NCBI RefSeq assembly: GCF_017833525.1
Contig: NZ_JAFICD010000003.1
Coordinates: 248,001 to 312,000 of the forward strand
Length of the DNA: 64,000 nt
Source of the DNA: Duganella sp. 1411
GTDB lineage: Bacteria > Pseudomonadota > Gammaproteobacteria > Burkholderiales > Burkholderiaceae_D
Reading direction: 5' to 3'
Position 1 is the stretch's first letter. Every line of letters begins with the position of its first letter. This document shows, one piece after another, positions 47,978-56,898 of the stretch. A model generated the notes under the pieces. It saw only the letters and a program-made list of their open reading frames with translations, did not search any database and was not told the origin of the DNA. A program made the position numbers and the translations under genes.

Positions 47978-49402
47978 ATGGGCAAGAAACTAAAGAGTAC
48001 CGGATTGGTCGGCCTAGGCGTCGTCGCCGGCATCGCCGTCTCCCTGCAATTTTCCGCCATGGCGCAAAAGCCGGTCGAGCCGAAGCTGCCGCTCGAGGAG
48101 CTGCGCCAGCTGGCCGACGTGTTCGGGCTGATCAAGTCGGACTATGTCGAGCCGGTCGAGGACAAGAAGCTGCTGACCGAGGCCATCTCCGGCATGGTCG
48201 CCTCGCTCGATCCCCATTCCGCCTATCTGGACAAGAAAGCCTACGCCGAGCTGCGCGAGGGGTCGCAGGGCAAGTTCGTCGGCCTCGGCATCGAGATCGG
48301 CCAAAGCGAGGACGGCTACATCAAGATCGTCGCGCCGATCGAGGACTCGCCGGCCTGGCGCGCCGGCATCAAGGCGGGCGACCTGATCAGCCGCCTCGAC
48401 AGCACCGCCGTCAAAGGGCTGAGCCTGGACGAATCGGTCAAGAAGATGCGCGGCGAGCCGCACTCCAAGGTCAGCCTGACGATCTTGCGCAAGGGCGAGA
48501 CCGACCCGCTGGTGTTCAACATCACGCGCGAAGAGATCCACCAAAAGAGCGTCAAGGGCAAGATCATCGAACCGGGCTACGCCTGGCTGCGCATCTCGCA
48601 GTTCCAGGAGCCGACCATCGACGACATGGCCGCCAAGATTGTCGAACTGTACAAACAAGACCCCAACATCAAGGGCCTGGTGCTGGACCTGCGCAACGAC
48701 CCGGGCGGCGTGCTGCAGGGCGCCATCGGCGTGGCCGCCGCCTTCCTGCCGAAGGACGCGGCGATCGTCTCGACCAACGGCCAGCTGCCGGACCAAAAGC
48801 AGGTGTTCTACGGCCGTCCCGAGTACTACACCTTGCGCAGCGAAAGCGACGCGCTGGCCAAGCTGCCGGCCGCCGTCAAGCGGGTGCCGATGGTAGTGCT
48901 GGTCAACACCGGCTCGGCGTCGGCATCGGAGATCGTCGCCGGCGCGCTGCAGGACTACAAGCGGGCCGACATCATCGGCACGCAAACGTTCGGCAAGGGC
49001 TCGGTGCAAACGATACGCCAGCTGACAGCCGACACCGCCGTCAAGCTGACCACGGCGCGCTACTACACGCCGAACGGGCGCTCGATCCAGGCCAAGGGCA
49101 TCACGCCGGACCTGGCGGTGGACGAGAACGCCGACGGCGACGGCCTGAACGCGCTGCGCACGCGCGAGGCCGACCTCGACAAGCACCTCAGCAACGACCG
49201 CGACCAGGAAGTCGCCAAGACCAAGCGTGACGAGCTGGAAGAGCAACTGCGCATCGTCGCGCTGGAAAAGACCCGCAAGCCGCTCGAATACGGCAGCGGC
49301 GAAGACTTCCAGCTGTCGCAGGCGCTGAACCACCTCAAGGGCCTGCCGGTGCAGCTGGCCAAGCAGGAAACCAAGGTCGTCCAGACCGACGCCAAGAAAT
49401 AA
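47978..49402 (+). CDS. ctpA: C-terminal processing peptidase, S41 family (CtpA-like)
   Basis: The 474-aa product has an N-terminal signal or anchor segment, a PDZ domain (about 85-170) and an S41 protease domain. The catalytic serine lies in NTGSASASE (about residue 313) and the lysine in FGKGSVQT (about 338). It should cut C-terminal tails of envelope proteins in the periplasm. It stands alone; the envC-like gene that often precedes it is not here. A terminator follows. Confidence 0.93.
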   Translation: MGKKLKSTGLVGLGVVAGIAVSLQFSAMAQKPVEPKLPLEELRQLADVFGLIKSDYVEPVEDKKLLTEAISGMVASLDPHSAYLDKKAYAELREGSQGKFVGLGIEIGQSEDGYIKIVAPIEDSPAWRAGIKAGDLISRLDSTAVKGLSLDESVKKMRGEPHSKVSLTILRKGETDPLVFNITREEIHQKSVKGKIIEPGYAWLRISQFQEPTIDDMAAKIVELYKQDPNIKGLVLDLRNDPGGVLQGAIGVAAAFLPKDAAIVSTNGQLPDQKQVFYGRPEYYTLRSESDALAKLPAAVKRVPMVVLVNTGSASASEIVAGALQDYKRADIIGTQTFGKGSVQTIRQLTADTAVKLTTARYYTPNGRSIQAKGITPDLAVDENADGDGLNALRTREADLDKHLSNDRDQEVAKTKRDELEEQLRIVALEKTRKPLEYGSGEDFQLSQALNHLKGLPVQLAKQETKVVQTDAKK

Positions 49403-49441
49403 TCCGGGGTCAGGTCCACCATTTCTACACGAGCACAGCGG

Positions 49442-49476
49442 TAAACGGCGGCGCCTGCGGGGCGCCGTTTTCTTTT
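49442..49476 (+). terminator. Terminator after ctpA
   Basis: AAACGGCG and CGCCGTTT form a stem around a GC-rich loop and are followed by TCTTTTC. It lies about 50 bases after the ctpA stop. Confidence 0.65.
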
Positions 49477-49576
49477 CGCCGCTATTTCACCGCTTTAATT
49501 GCGCGGATCGTGCAGGCATTGTGTAGAATTTGCGTCATTATTGGCGCAAGCCATTGCCAAATTCGAAAGTTTAATC

Positions 49577-50698
49577 ATGAAACAAGCCGTCATCAGCGGT
49601 ACCGGCCTTTTTACGCCGGCGCAATCGATCTCCAATGAAGAGCTGGTCGAGAGCTTCAACGCCTACGCCGAACAGTTCAACGCCGACCACGCCGGCGCCA
49701 TCGCCGAGGGCACCGTCACGCCGCTGGAGATGTCGAGCGTGGCGTTCATCGAAAAAGCCTCCGGCATCAAGTCGCGCTACGTGATGGAAAAGTCCGGCAT
49801 CCTCGATCCGACACGCATGGTCTCGCGCATCCCCGAGCGCGCCGACGAGGAATTGTCGCTGCAGGCGGAAATCTGCGTGGCCGCCGCCCACCAGGCGCTC
49901 GACCGCGCCGGCCGCGTGCCGGCCGACATCGACATGGTGCTGGTGGCGTGCTCGAACATGCAGCGCGGCTACCCGGCGATGGCGGTCGAGGTGCAGGGCG
50001 CGCTCGGCATCGACGGCTACGGCTTCGACATGAACGTGGCCTGCTCGTCGGCCACCTTCGGCATCCAGCAGGCGGTGGCGGCGGTGCAAAGCGGCCAGGC
50101 GCGCGCGGTGCTGGTGCTCAATCCGGAAATCACCAGCGGCCACCTGAACTGGCGCGACCGCGACAGCCACTTCATCTTCGGCGACGCCTGCACGGCGATG
50201 GTCATCGAGGCGGCCGACACGGCCAAGGGCTCGCACCGCTGGGAAATCCTCGACACCAAGCTCAAGACGAGCTTCTCGAACAACATCCGCAACAACTTCG
50301 GCTTCCTCAACCGCTTCGACGAGGCGGGCATCGGCCAGCCGGACAAGCTGTTCCGCCAGCAGGGCAGGAAAGTCTTTAAAGATGTCTGCCCGATGGCGGC
50401 CGAGATGATCAAGACCACCATCGCCGGCGCCGGGCTGGAGGTGCCGCAGGTGAGCCGCTACTGGCTGCACCAGGCCAACCTGAACATGAACCTGCTGATC
50501 AGCCGCATGGTGCTGGGCCGCGACGCCGAACCGGGCGAGGCGCCGGTGATCCTGGACCAATACGCCAACACCTCGTCGGCCGGCTCGATCATCGCCTTCC
50601 ACAAGCACTCCGACGACATGGCCGCCGGCCAGCTGGGCGTGATCTGCTCGTTCGGCGCCGGCTACTCGATCGGCTGCGTGGTGGTGCGCAAGGTCTGA
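49577..50698 (+). CDS. Beta-ketoacyl-ACP synthase III (FabH-like)
   Basis: From the ATG at 49577 the product has 373 aa. The thiolase-fold triad is intact: Cys near 155 in NVACSSATFG, His near 297 in LHQANLNM and Asn near 331 in YANTSSAGS. It should condense an acyl-CoA with malonyl-ACP. It is longer than FabH (about 320 aa) and belongs to the extended group that may serve special lipids or secondary products. No other fatty-acid genes adjoin it. Confidence 0.9.
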   Translation: MKQAVISGTGLFTPAQSISNEELVESFNAYAEQFNADHAGAIAEGTVTPLEMSSVAFIEKASGIKSRYVMEKSGILDPTRMVSRIPERADEELSLQAEICVAAAHQALDRAGRVPADIDMVLVACSNMQRGYPAMAVEVQGALGIDGYGFDMNVACSSATFGIQQAVAAVQSGQARAVLVLNPEITSGHLNWRDRDSHFIFGDACTAMVIEAADTAKGSHRWEILDTKLKTSFSNNIRNNFGFLNRFDEAGIGQPDKLFRQQGRKVFKDVCPMAAEMIKTTIAGAGLEVPQVSRYWLHQANLNMNLLISRMVLGRDAEPGEAPVILDQYANTSSAGSIIAFHKHSDDMAAGQLGVICSFGAGYSIGCVVVRKV

Positions 50699-50810
50699 GG
50701 ATGGCGAGCAGCCAGCCGGTCGGCCAGGCCGTCACCGCCGTGGTGGCCGCCTGAGGCCGGGAGGCATTGCGGCCATCTGACGCCATGGCGGTTTATGTCA
50801 CAATGACGGA

Positions 50811-51434
50811 ATGTCCGAAACCCACGCCGCCGCCGACCGCCCTCCCATGAGCCAGCCTTCCGACCTTGCCGCCAAACGCGACGCGCGCGTGCTGGATGCC
50901 GCCACCGAAGTGTTTTCGCGCTACGGCTTCGCCCGCACTACCATGCAGGACATTGCCGAGCAGGCGGGCATGTCGCGCCCCGCGCTCTACCTCGCCTACG
51001 CCAACAAGGACAGCATTTTTACCGCCGTGGTGCGGCGCATGAATGCGCGCCAGCTGGCCGCCATCCGCGCCGCGATCGCGCCGCTGCCGGGGCTGCGCGA
51101 CAAGCTACTGCACGCCTGCCTGAGCTGGGGTGCGCACGGGGTGGACCTGATCGAAGCCCATCCCGATGCGCGCGACCTTTTCAGCCTGGCCTTCCCTGCC
51201 GTGCAGGAAATGTATGACGAGTTTCAAGTCCTGCTGACGCAACTGCTGAGCGAGCCGGCCACCGGCGCGGCGCTGGGTGCCACGCCTGCCGAAGTGGCGC
51301 GCGCCATGACCTACGCGATGCGCGGCTTTAAGGACACCGCCACCGACGGCAGCGACATGCGCCGCCTGATCACGCTGCAAGTGTCGCTACTGGCCACCGC
51401 GCTCGAGCATACGCCGGACGGGACGACGCGCTAG
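50811..51434 (+). CDS. TetR-family transcriptional regulator
   Basis: The 207-aa product has an N-terminal TetR helix-turn-helix (FSRYGFARTTMQDIAEQAGM, then SRPALYLAYANKDSIF) and a helical ligand domain. The ATG at 50811 gives a 22-residue tail before the domain; a start at 50847 is possible. It is upstream of and convergent with a DUF1330-like gene. Its target is not obvious. Confidence 0.88.
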   Translation: MSETHAAADRPPMSQPSDLAAKRDARVLDAATEVFSRYGFARTTMQDIAEQAGMSRPALYLAYANKDSIFTAVVRRMNARQLAAIRAAIAPLPGLRDKLLHACLSWGAHGVDLIEAHPDARDLFSLAFPAVQEMYDEFQVLLTQLLSEPATGAALGATPAEVARAMTYAMRGFKDTATDGSDMRRLITLQVSLLATALEHTPDGTTR

Positions 51435-51472
51435 GCAACAGGCGGGCAGCCCCGCGGCGGCGGCAACGCTGA

Positions 51473-51886
51473 TCAGCGCAACAACGGTGTGGTGGCGATC
51501 AGCCGCCAGTCCGCCAGCGCCGCCAAGCGATGCCGCTCGGCCTCCGCCTTGTAGCGCGCACTTTCGCTGATGCGCCGGAACGCGGCAAAACTGGGATATT
51601 CCACCACCCCCACTTCATCCCATTGCTCGTCGGCTGGCCCGACCACCCGCGCCAACGCCGCCGCCAGCCAAGTCACCTTCACGCCCTCGCCCGCCGCCAA
51701 TTCGCGGAACACGGGCACATAGCGCTCGTGATACGCCGTGCGCCCGGAACAGGGCGCTTCGCCGGGCCCGCCATATTCGGCCTCCGTCTTGTAGCGCAGC
51801 AGATTGAGCATGAAAACCGGGCTGTCATCGGGCACCGCCGCGCTGGCCGCCAGCACGTCGCCGGCATCGATTTTAATTGTTTGCAT
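51473..51886 (-). CDS. DUF1330-like small protein
   Basis: I start it at the ATG at 51886, eight bases after AGGAG; the in-frame GTG at 51895 is too close to that site. The 137-aa product has PVFMLNLLRYKTEA near the start and VGVVEYPSFAAFRRI later. This is the pattern of the ferredoxin-like DUF1330/EthD-type dimeric alpha-beta proteins. Function is unknown. Confidence 0.75.
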   Translation of the reverse strand: MQTIKIDAGDVLAASAAVPDDSPVFMLNLLRYKTEAEYGGPGEAPCSGRTAYHERYVPVFRELAAGEGVKVTWLAAALARVVGPADEQWDEVGVVEYPSFAAFRRISESARYKAEAERHRLAALADWRLIATTPLLR

Positions 51887-52019
51887 CGTATTCACTCCTA
51901 TCTCAGCATGTTCGCGGAAAACATTATGACATTTTTCGACATAATGTCAAACATCGCCGGACGGGTCTTGTTTGCGGGCGCTGGCGTGCTCCCCTTGGGT
52001 TCACCCCACCGCCAGAGGA

Positions 52020-52098
52020 GAAGCGTACCGCGATGGTGGCGTGTCCGGCGTATCGCAGGAGCGCGCCGATGCCTGGCTTTCCGATTTGGCAGCCGGGA
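52020..52098 (+). pseudogene. Remnant of a type II antitoxin gene (C-terminal part)
   Basis: A plus-strand frame reads GVSQERADAWLSDLAAGKWSECPR before a TGA that ends near 52120, just past the toxin ATG. This resembles the C-terminal end of ParD/CopG-like antitoxins of the VSQERADAWL type. The N-terminal DNA-binding part is missing or disrupted. The real start cannot be placed; the interval is approximate. Confidence 0.4.
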
Positions 52099-52108
52099 AG
52101 TGGAGCGA

Positions 52109-52237
52109 ATGCCCGCGCTGATCTGGCATCCGGATGCGCTGGCGGATGTAGCTTACGTGATCCGCTATTTCATCCTCGAAAATGGCGACGTCCTGATTAC
52201 CCGTATTTGGCATAGCCGTGAACAAAGACCGTTGTAA
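52109..52237 (+). pseudogene. Internally deleted ParE/RelE-type toxin remnant
   Basis: The 42-codon frame joins a ParE-like N-terminus (MPALIWHPDALADVAYVIRY) directly to a ParE-like C-terminus (GDVLITRIWHSREQRPL). A normal toxin has about 95 residues, so roughly half, including most of the middle, has been lost without breaking the frame. It overlaps the antitoxin remnant. The pair is probably inactive. Confidence 0.5.
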
Positions 52238-52297
52238 AGGCCAGCCTCGATTTCTGCCAACTCCACTGCGGCGTGATCGGGTCCTTTACGCTAGCTC

Positions 52298-52792
52298 TTA
52301 ACGCAACAGCGACCGGCCGCAGAATTCCTCGATTTGTTGAATCGCCGCCGTCGCCGCCGCGCCGGAGAGGCCGATGCCGAATGGGATCGCTTCCTTCCTG
52401 GTGACCAACATCAATCTTTCGCCACCGAGGCCGAGCATCGCCAACTTGCCATCGGCGGTCATGGGTAGCGGAAGCGGCTTGCATTCAATGGCGATCAGGT
52501 CGCCACACGCGATCGCGGTGGCGGCGGCCGTTCCAGCGGGCGCGCCATCCTTGACGAACAATAGCTGTTCCTTGCCGAAGATGTTTTTGAACAGCACGGC
52601 GCCCGCCAGGAACACGAACAGAACAATCAACGCGCCGGTTGCCACCGCGCCCATCGTCAATGCCATCAGGCTGTCGGCATTCTTCCGCACGGTAAAAGCG
52701 AGGATCGCGAGCGCGATCGTGCACAGCAAGATACCCTGCGGCCGCAACGGCGCGGGCGACGTTATTTGCAGAACAAGATCGTTTTTTGGCAT
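52298..52792 (-). CDS. Hypothetical membrane protein
   Basis: From the ATG at 52792 the product has 164 aa. Two membrane helices lie near residues 18-34 and 45-68, and a soluble domain follows that ends with a helical tail (AAATAAIQQIEEFCGRSLL). The domain looks like a small PH-like or YcxB-like fold, but I am not sure. It is divergent from the MocR gene. The longer frame upstream (to 52975) has no ribosome site. Confidence 0.65.
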   Translation of the reverse strand: MPKNDLVLQITSPAPLRPQGILLCTIALAILAFTVRKNADSLMALTMGAVATGALIVLFVFLAGAVLFKNIFGKEQLLFVKDGAPAGTAAATAIACGDLIAIECKPLPLPMTADGKLAMLGLGGERLMLVTRKEAIPFGIGLSGAAATAAIQQIEEFCGRSLLR

Positions 52793-52940
52793 TGAACCAC
52801 ATTTCCTTTGTCGGTCTGTGAACGCAAGCAAATATGCGCGCCGGCAATTATCGCATCGGCGGACCGGGTTGTCGTTGGCGGCCGGCCGCTGCGGCGATGG
52901 CATAATCCATCGAGCCATAAAATGACATCCAGGGCATGCC

Positions 52941-54356
52941 ATGACGATCAACCCCGACTTCCTCCAGCTCGACACCGGCGCCGCCGAACCGCTGTACCGC
53001 CAGATCTACATGCGTTTTCGCGCCGCCATCGCCGACGGGCTGCTGCGGCCGGGCGACCGCGTGCCGTCGGCGCGCGCGCTGGCGGTGGACCTGGGACTGG
53101 CGCGCGGCACCGTGGAAGCAGCCTACTCGCTGCTGGCCGCCGAGGGCTATCTGGAGACGCGCGGCCAGGCCGGCACCATCGTCTCGCCGGCATTGACGCG
53201 CCACGCGCCGGTGGCGCCATCGGCCAGGCCCGCCGACCCGGCCGCCGACCTGGCCGGATCGCCGGCGCCGTTCCACCGGCCGTTCCAAATGGGACTGCCC
53301 GCGCTGGACGCGTTCCCGCGCAAGGTGTGGGCCGCGCTGGCGGCGCGCGCGATCCGCGCCACGCAAGCGGCCGACATGGCCTACCCGTCGTATTGCGGCG
53401 CGCCGGCGCTGCGCACCGCCATCGCCACCTACCTGCGGCTATCGCGCGGCATCGACTGCGCGCCCTCGCAGGTGTTCGTCACCTCCGGCTACCGCAACTC
53501 GCTGGAGCTGGCCGCGCGCGCGCTGCTGCACCCGGGCGACAAGGTGTGGGTCGAAGATCCCGGCTACGTCCCGACCAGCGATTTGCTGGCGTGGGCCGGC
53601 ATGCGGCCGGTGCCGGTGCCGGTCGACGACGAGGGCCTGCAAGTGGCGCACGGCGCCGCCTGCGCGCCCGACGCCCGGGCGGCCGTCGTCACGCCCGCGC
53701 ATCAAAGCCCGCTGTGCGTGTCGCTGTCGCTGCCGCGCCGTCTGGCCCTGCTCGACTGGGCGGCGCGCAACGACGCCTGGATCGTCGAAGACGACTACGA
53801 CGGCGAATACCGCTACGTGGGCCGTCCGCTGCCGGCGCTGAAAAGCCTGGACGGCGTCGGCCGCGTGCTCTACGCCGGCACCTTCAGCAAGGTGCTGTTC
53901 CCGGCGATCCGGCTGGCCTACCTGGTGGTGCCGCCGGCGCAGGTGAAGCGTTTCGAGGCGGTCTGCGAGACCTTTGCCGCCGGCGGGCCGGCGCTGACCC
54001 AGGACATCGTCGCCGGCTTCATGAACGAGGGCCATTTCGCCCGCCACATCCAGCGCATGCGGCGCCTGTACGGCGAGCGCCGGCAGATGGTGGCGGCCGA
54101 GCTGACCAAGGTGCTGGGCCGGCATCTGCGCATCGACGCGCAGCCGGGCGGCATGCATCTGGTGCTGCGCCTGCCGGGACGGCACACCGACCGCGCGCTG
54201 GCGGCGCGCATGCGCGAGGACGGCATGTTCGCGCTGGCGCTGTCGGAGTGCAGCGCGCTGCCGCACGCGGCGTCGGCGCTGCTGCTGAGCTTTACCAATA
54301 TCGAGACGCCGCGCCGCGCGCGCGAGCTGGGGCAGCGGATATTGCGGCTCACGTGA
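52941..54356 (+). CDS. MocR/PdxR-family regulator (GntR HTH fused to aminotransferase domain)
   Basis: The 471-aa product has an N-terminal GntR helix-turn-helix (LRPGDRVPSARALAVDLGLA, then RGTVEAAY) and a class I aminotransferase-like domain from about residue 110. The PLP lysine lies in YAGTFSKVLFPAIRL. These regulators sense PLP or related amines. It is followed by a carboxymuconolactone-decarboxylase-family gene 105 bases on, a common pairing and a probable target. Confidence 0.9.
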   Translation: MTINPDFLQLDTGAAEPLYRQIYMRFRAAIADGLLRPGDRVPSARALAVDLGLARGTVEAAYSLLAAEGYLETRGQAGTIVSPALTRHAPVAPSARPADPAADLAGSPAPFHRPFQMGLPALDAFPRKVWAALAARAIRATQAADMAYPSYCGAPALRTAIATYLRLSRGIDCAPSQVFVTSGYRNSLELAARALLHPGDKVWVEDPGYVPTSDLLAWAGMRPVPVPVDDEGLQVAHGAACAPDARAAVVTPAHQSPLCVSLSLPRRLALLDWAARNDAWIVEDDYDGEYRYVGRPLPALKSLDGVGRVLYAGTFSKVLFPAIRLAYLVVPPAQVKRFEAVCETFAAGGPALTQDIVAGFMNEGHFARHIQRMRRLYGERRQMVAAELTKVLGRHLRIDAQPGGMHLVLRLPGRHTDRALAARMREDGMFALALSECSALPHAASALLLSFTNIETPRRARELGQRILRLT

Positions 54357-54460
54357 AGCGCCCGAAATCTTGGCCCAGTAAGATTGACCGATCTTGGCTC
54401 TTCTGGACTAAGCCATGAAAACGCACAATACGGCTATTCGCAATCAACCAGGGAACCGCC

Positions 54461-54913
54461 ATGACCGCACGCCTCGACATCTTCAATCTCGCCCCGCAAG
54501 CCTACAAGGGACTGGCCGCAGTTAAAAACGCCTTGCAGGAGTCCAGCCTGCCGCGCGAGCTGCTGGAGCTGGTCAATCTGCGCGTGTCGCAGATCAACGG
54601 CTGTGCTTATTGCATCGATATTCACTCGCGCGGTCTGCTGACCCACGGCGTCGGCGTCGACAAAGTCGTGCTGGTGCCGGTGTGGCGCGAGGCCGAAGCG
54701 CTGTTCACCGACAAGGAGCGCGCGGCGCTGGCGTGGGCCGAGACGCTCACCCGCGTGGCGCAGACCAACGCGCCGGACGCCGACTACCAGCAGGCCGCCG
54801 CGGTGCTGGGCCAAAAAGAGCTGGCCGACGTCACGATGGCCGTGGCGTTGATGAATGCCTTCAACCGCATCGGCGTTGGCATGCGCCTGGTGCCGGCGGC
54901 GCTGGCAAGATAG
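54461..54913 (+). CDS. Carboxymuconolactone decarboxylase-family (AhpD-like) protein
   Basis: The 150-aa product has the redox motif CAYCIDIHS in the AhpD-type helix pair, so it is more likely a peroxidase or disulfide-type alkylhydroperoxidase than a decarboxylase. It lies downstream of a MocR gene, in the same direction, and is probably regulated by it. Confidence 0.88.
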   Translation: MTARLDIFNLAPQAYKGLAAVKNALQESSLPRELLELVNLRVSQINGCAYCIDIHSRGLLTHGVGVDKVVLVPVWREAEALFTDKERAALAWAETLTRVAQTNAPDADYQQAAAVLGQKELADVTMAVALMNAFNRIGVGMRLVPAALAR

Positions 54914-55011
54914 TCCCGGCGCGCGGCTTTTGATCGCGGGACGGCGCGTCGCCGACGGCCGCCCGTGTGCTACCCTTGGGCTTCCCCCATCCCTCGAGGA
55001 GCCCCACGCGC

Positions 55012-56736
55012 ATGCCCCACAATATCAGCCTGATCACCACAATCGCGGCGGCGCTGGGCTTCGGCCTGGTGTTCGGCTACCTTGCAACGCGCCTTAAGCT
55101 GCCGGCGCTGGTTGGTTATCTGGCTGCGGGTATCATGTTGGGACCCGCCACGCCCGGCTTCGTGGCCGATGCGGCGCTGGCCTCGCAGCTGGCCGAAATC
55201 GGCGTGATGCTGATGATGTTCGGCGTCGGCCTGCACTTCTCGCTCGACGACCTGTGGGCGGTGCGGCGCGTGGCGCTGCCAGGCGCGGTGCTGCAAATCG
55301 CCGTCGCCACGGCGCTCGGCATGGCACTGGCCCATTTCTGGGGCTGGAGCGTCGGCGGCGGTTTGGTGTTCGGCCTGGCGCTGTCGGTGGCCAGCACCGT
55401 GGTGCTGCTGCGCGCGCTGGAGGAACGCGGCATCCTCGACACCTTCAACGGCCGCATCGCGGTCGGCTGGCTGGTGGTCGAGGATCTGGTCACCGTCATG
55501 GTGCTGGTGCTGCTGCCGGCGCTGGCCGGCTCGCTCGGCGGCATCTCGACCGACGCCCACGGCATGGCCGTTCCGCCCGGCGAAGTTGATCTGTGGGGCA
55601 CGCTGGCCGTCACGCTGGGCAAGGTCGGCGCCTTCATCGCGCTGATGCTGGTGGTCGGCCGCAAGCTGTTCCCGTGGCTGCTTTGGCAGGTGGCGCGCAC
55701 CGGCTCGCGCGAGCTGTTCACCTTGTGCGTGATCGCCGCCGCCGTCGGTATCGCCTACGGCTCGACGCACTTCTTCGGCGTCTCGTTCGCGCTGGGCGCG
55801 TTCTTCGCCGGCATGGTGCTGCGCGAATCCGCGCTGGCGCACCGCGCCGCGCAGGAGTCGCTGCCGCTGCGCGACGCGTTCGCGGTGCTGTTCTTCGTTT
55901 CGGTGGGCATGCTGTTCGAGCCGTCGATCGTCACCGGCGAGCCGCTCAAACTGCTGGCGGTGGTGGCCATCATCGTGTTCGGCAAATCGCTGGCCGCCTT
56001 CGTGCTGGTGGTGCTGCTGCGCTATCCGGCCAAGACGGCGCTGATGGTGTCGGCCAGCCTGGCGCAGATCGGCGAGTTCTCCTTCATCCTGGCGGCGCTG
56101 GGGTTGTCGCTCAAGATGATGCCGGCGGAGGGCCAAAGCCTGATCCTGGCCGGCGCCATCATCTCGATCGCCCTGAACCCGGTGGTGTTCCGGCTCACCA
56201 AACCGATCGAGCGCTGGCTGACCAGGGACGGTACGGTGGAATCGAGGTTCGAGCGTACCGCCGATCCGCTGGCGGAGCTGCCGATGTCGGTGCCGCAAGA
56301 GCATCTGGACGGGCAGGTGGTGCTGGTCGGTTATGGCCGCGTCGGACGCCGCATCGCCGAGGTGCTGGTCAAGCACGGCATCCCGTTCGTGGTGGCGGAG
56401 CAGAACCGCGAGATCGTCGACCAGCTGCGCAAGGACGGCATCCACGCGGTGGCGGGCAACGCCGGCGAGCCGGCGGTGCTGATCCAGGCGCACATCGCGC
56501 GCGCCGGCATGCTGGTGATCGCGACGCCCGACACCTTCCATGTGCGGGCGATGGTGGAGACGGCGCGCTTGCTCAATCCGGACATCAAGACCGTGGTGCG
56601 CACGCATAACGAAGAGGAAGCGGAGCTGCTGCGCAGCGAATTGGCCGGCAAGATCTTCATGGGCGAGGAGGAGCTGGCCAAGGGCATGACCGAGTTCGTG
56701 GTCGCCAATTTCGAGCGCAAGAGTGGCGGGCATTGA
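55012..56736 (+). CDS. Kef-type cation/proton antiporter (CPA2, YbaL-like)
   Basis: From the ATG at 55012 the product has 574 aa. About 12 membrane helices (to about 400) form a Na/H exchanger domain, and a C-terminal Rossmann TrkA-N domain (VVLVGYGRVGRRIAEVLVKH) binds a nucleotide. This is the YbaL/KefB-like layout. It should export K+ or Na+ in exchange for protons. It stands alone, with a double-hairpin repeat after it. Confidence 0.9.
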   Translation: MPHNISLITTIAAALGFGLVFGYLATRLKLPALVGYLAAGIMLGPATPGFVADAALASQLAEIGVMLMMFGVGLHFSLDDLWAVRRVALPGAVLQIAVATALGMALAHFWGWSVGGGLVFGLALSVASTVVLLRALEERGILDTFNGRIAVGWLVVEDLVTVMVLVLLPALAGSLGGISTDAHGMAVPPGEVDLWGTLAVTLGKVGAFIALMLVVGRKLFPWLLWQVARTGSRELFTLCVIAAAVGIAYGSTHFFGVSFALGAFFAGMVLRESALAHRAAQESLPLRDAFAVLFFVSVGMLFEPSIVTGEPLKLLAVVAIIVFGKSLAAFVLVVLLRYPAKTALMVSASLAQIGEFSFILAALGLSLKMMPAEGQSLILAGAIISIALNPVVFRLTKPIERWLTRDGTVESRFERTADPLAELPMSVPQEHLDGQVVLVGYGRVGRRIAEVLVKHGIPFVVAEQNREIVDQLRKDGIHAVAGNAGEPAVLIQAHIARAGMLVIATPDTFHVRAMVETARLLNPDIKTVVRTHNEEEAELLRSELAGKIFMGEEELAKGMTEFVVANFERKSGGH

Positions 56737-56780
56737 GCCCTTGGCGGCCCAGTGGCCGAGGACATCGAATAACCACGGAA

Positions 56781-56880
56781 ACACGTAGGGCGGATTAGCG
56801 CAGCGTAATCCGCCATGCATGCGTTTCGACGGCTCACACATTGGCGGATTACGCCGTTCCGCCTAATCCGCCCTACGTGT
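56781..56880. repeat. Double-hairpin intergenic repeat, copy D (inverted)
   Basis: A 100-bp copy in the opposite orientation to copies A and C: the half containing CGCAGCG comes first. It lies between the convergent antiporter and reductase genes. Confidence 0.9.
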
Positions 56881-56898
56881 CTCCCATGACCAGTTACA

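Noticed and set aside
50701..50754. A 17-codon ORF (MASSQPVGQAVTAVVAA) just after the FabH-like gene
   Set aside because: It has no ribosome site of its own, starts two bases after the stop, and shows no feature beyond chance.
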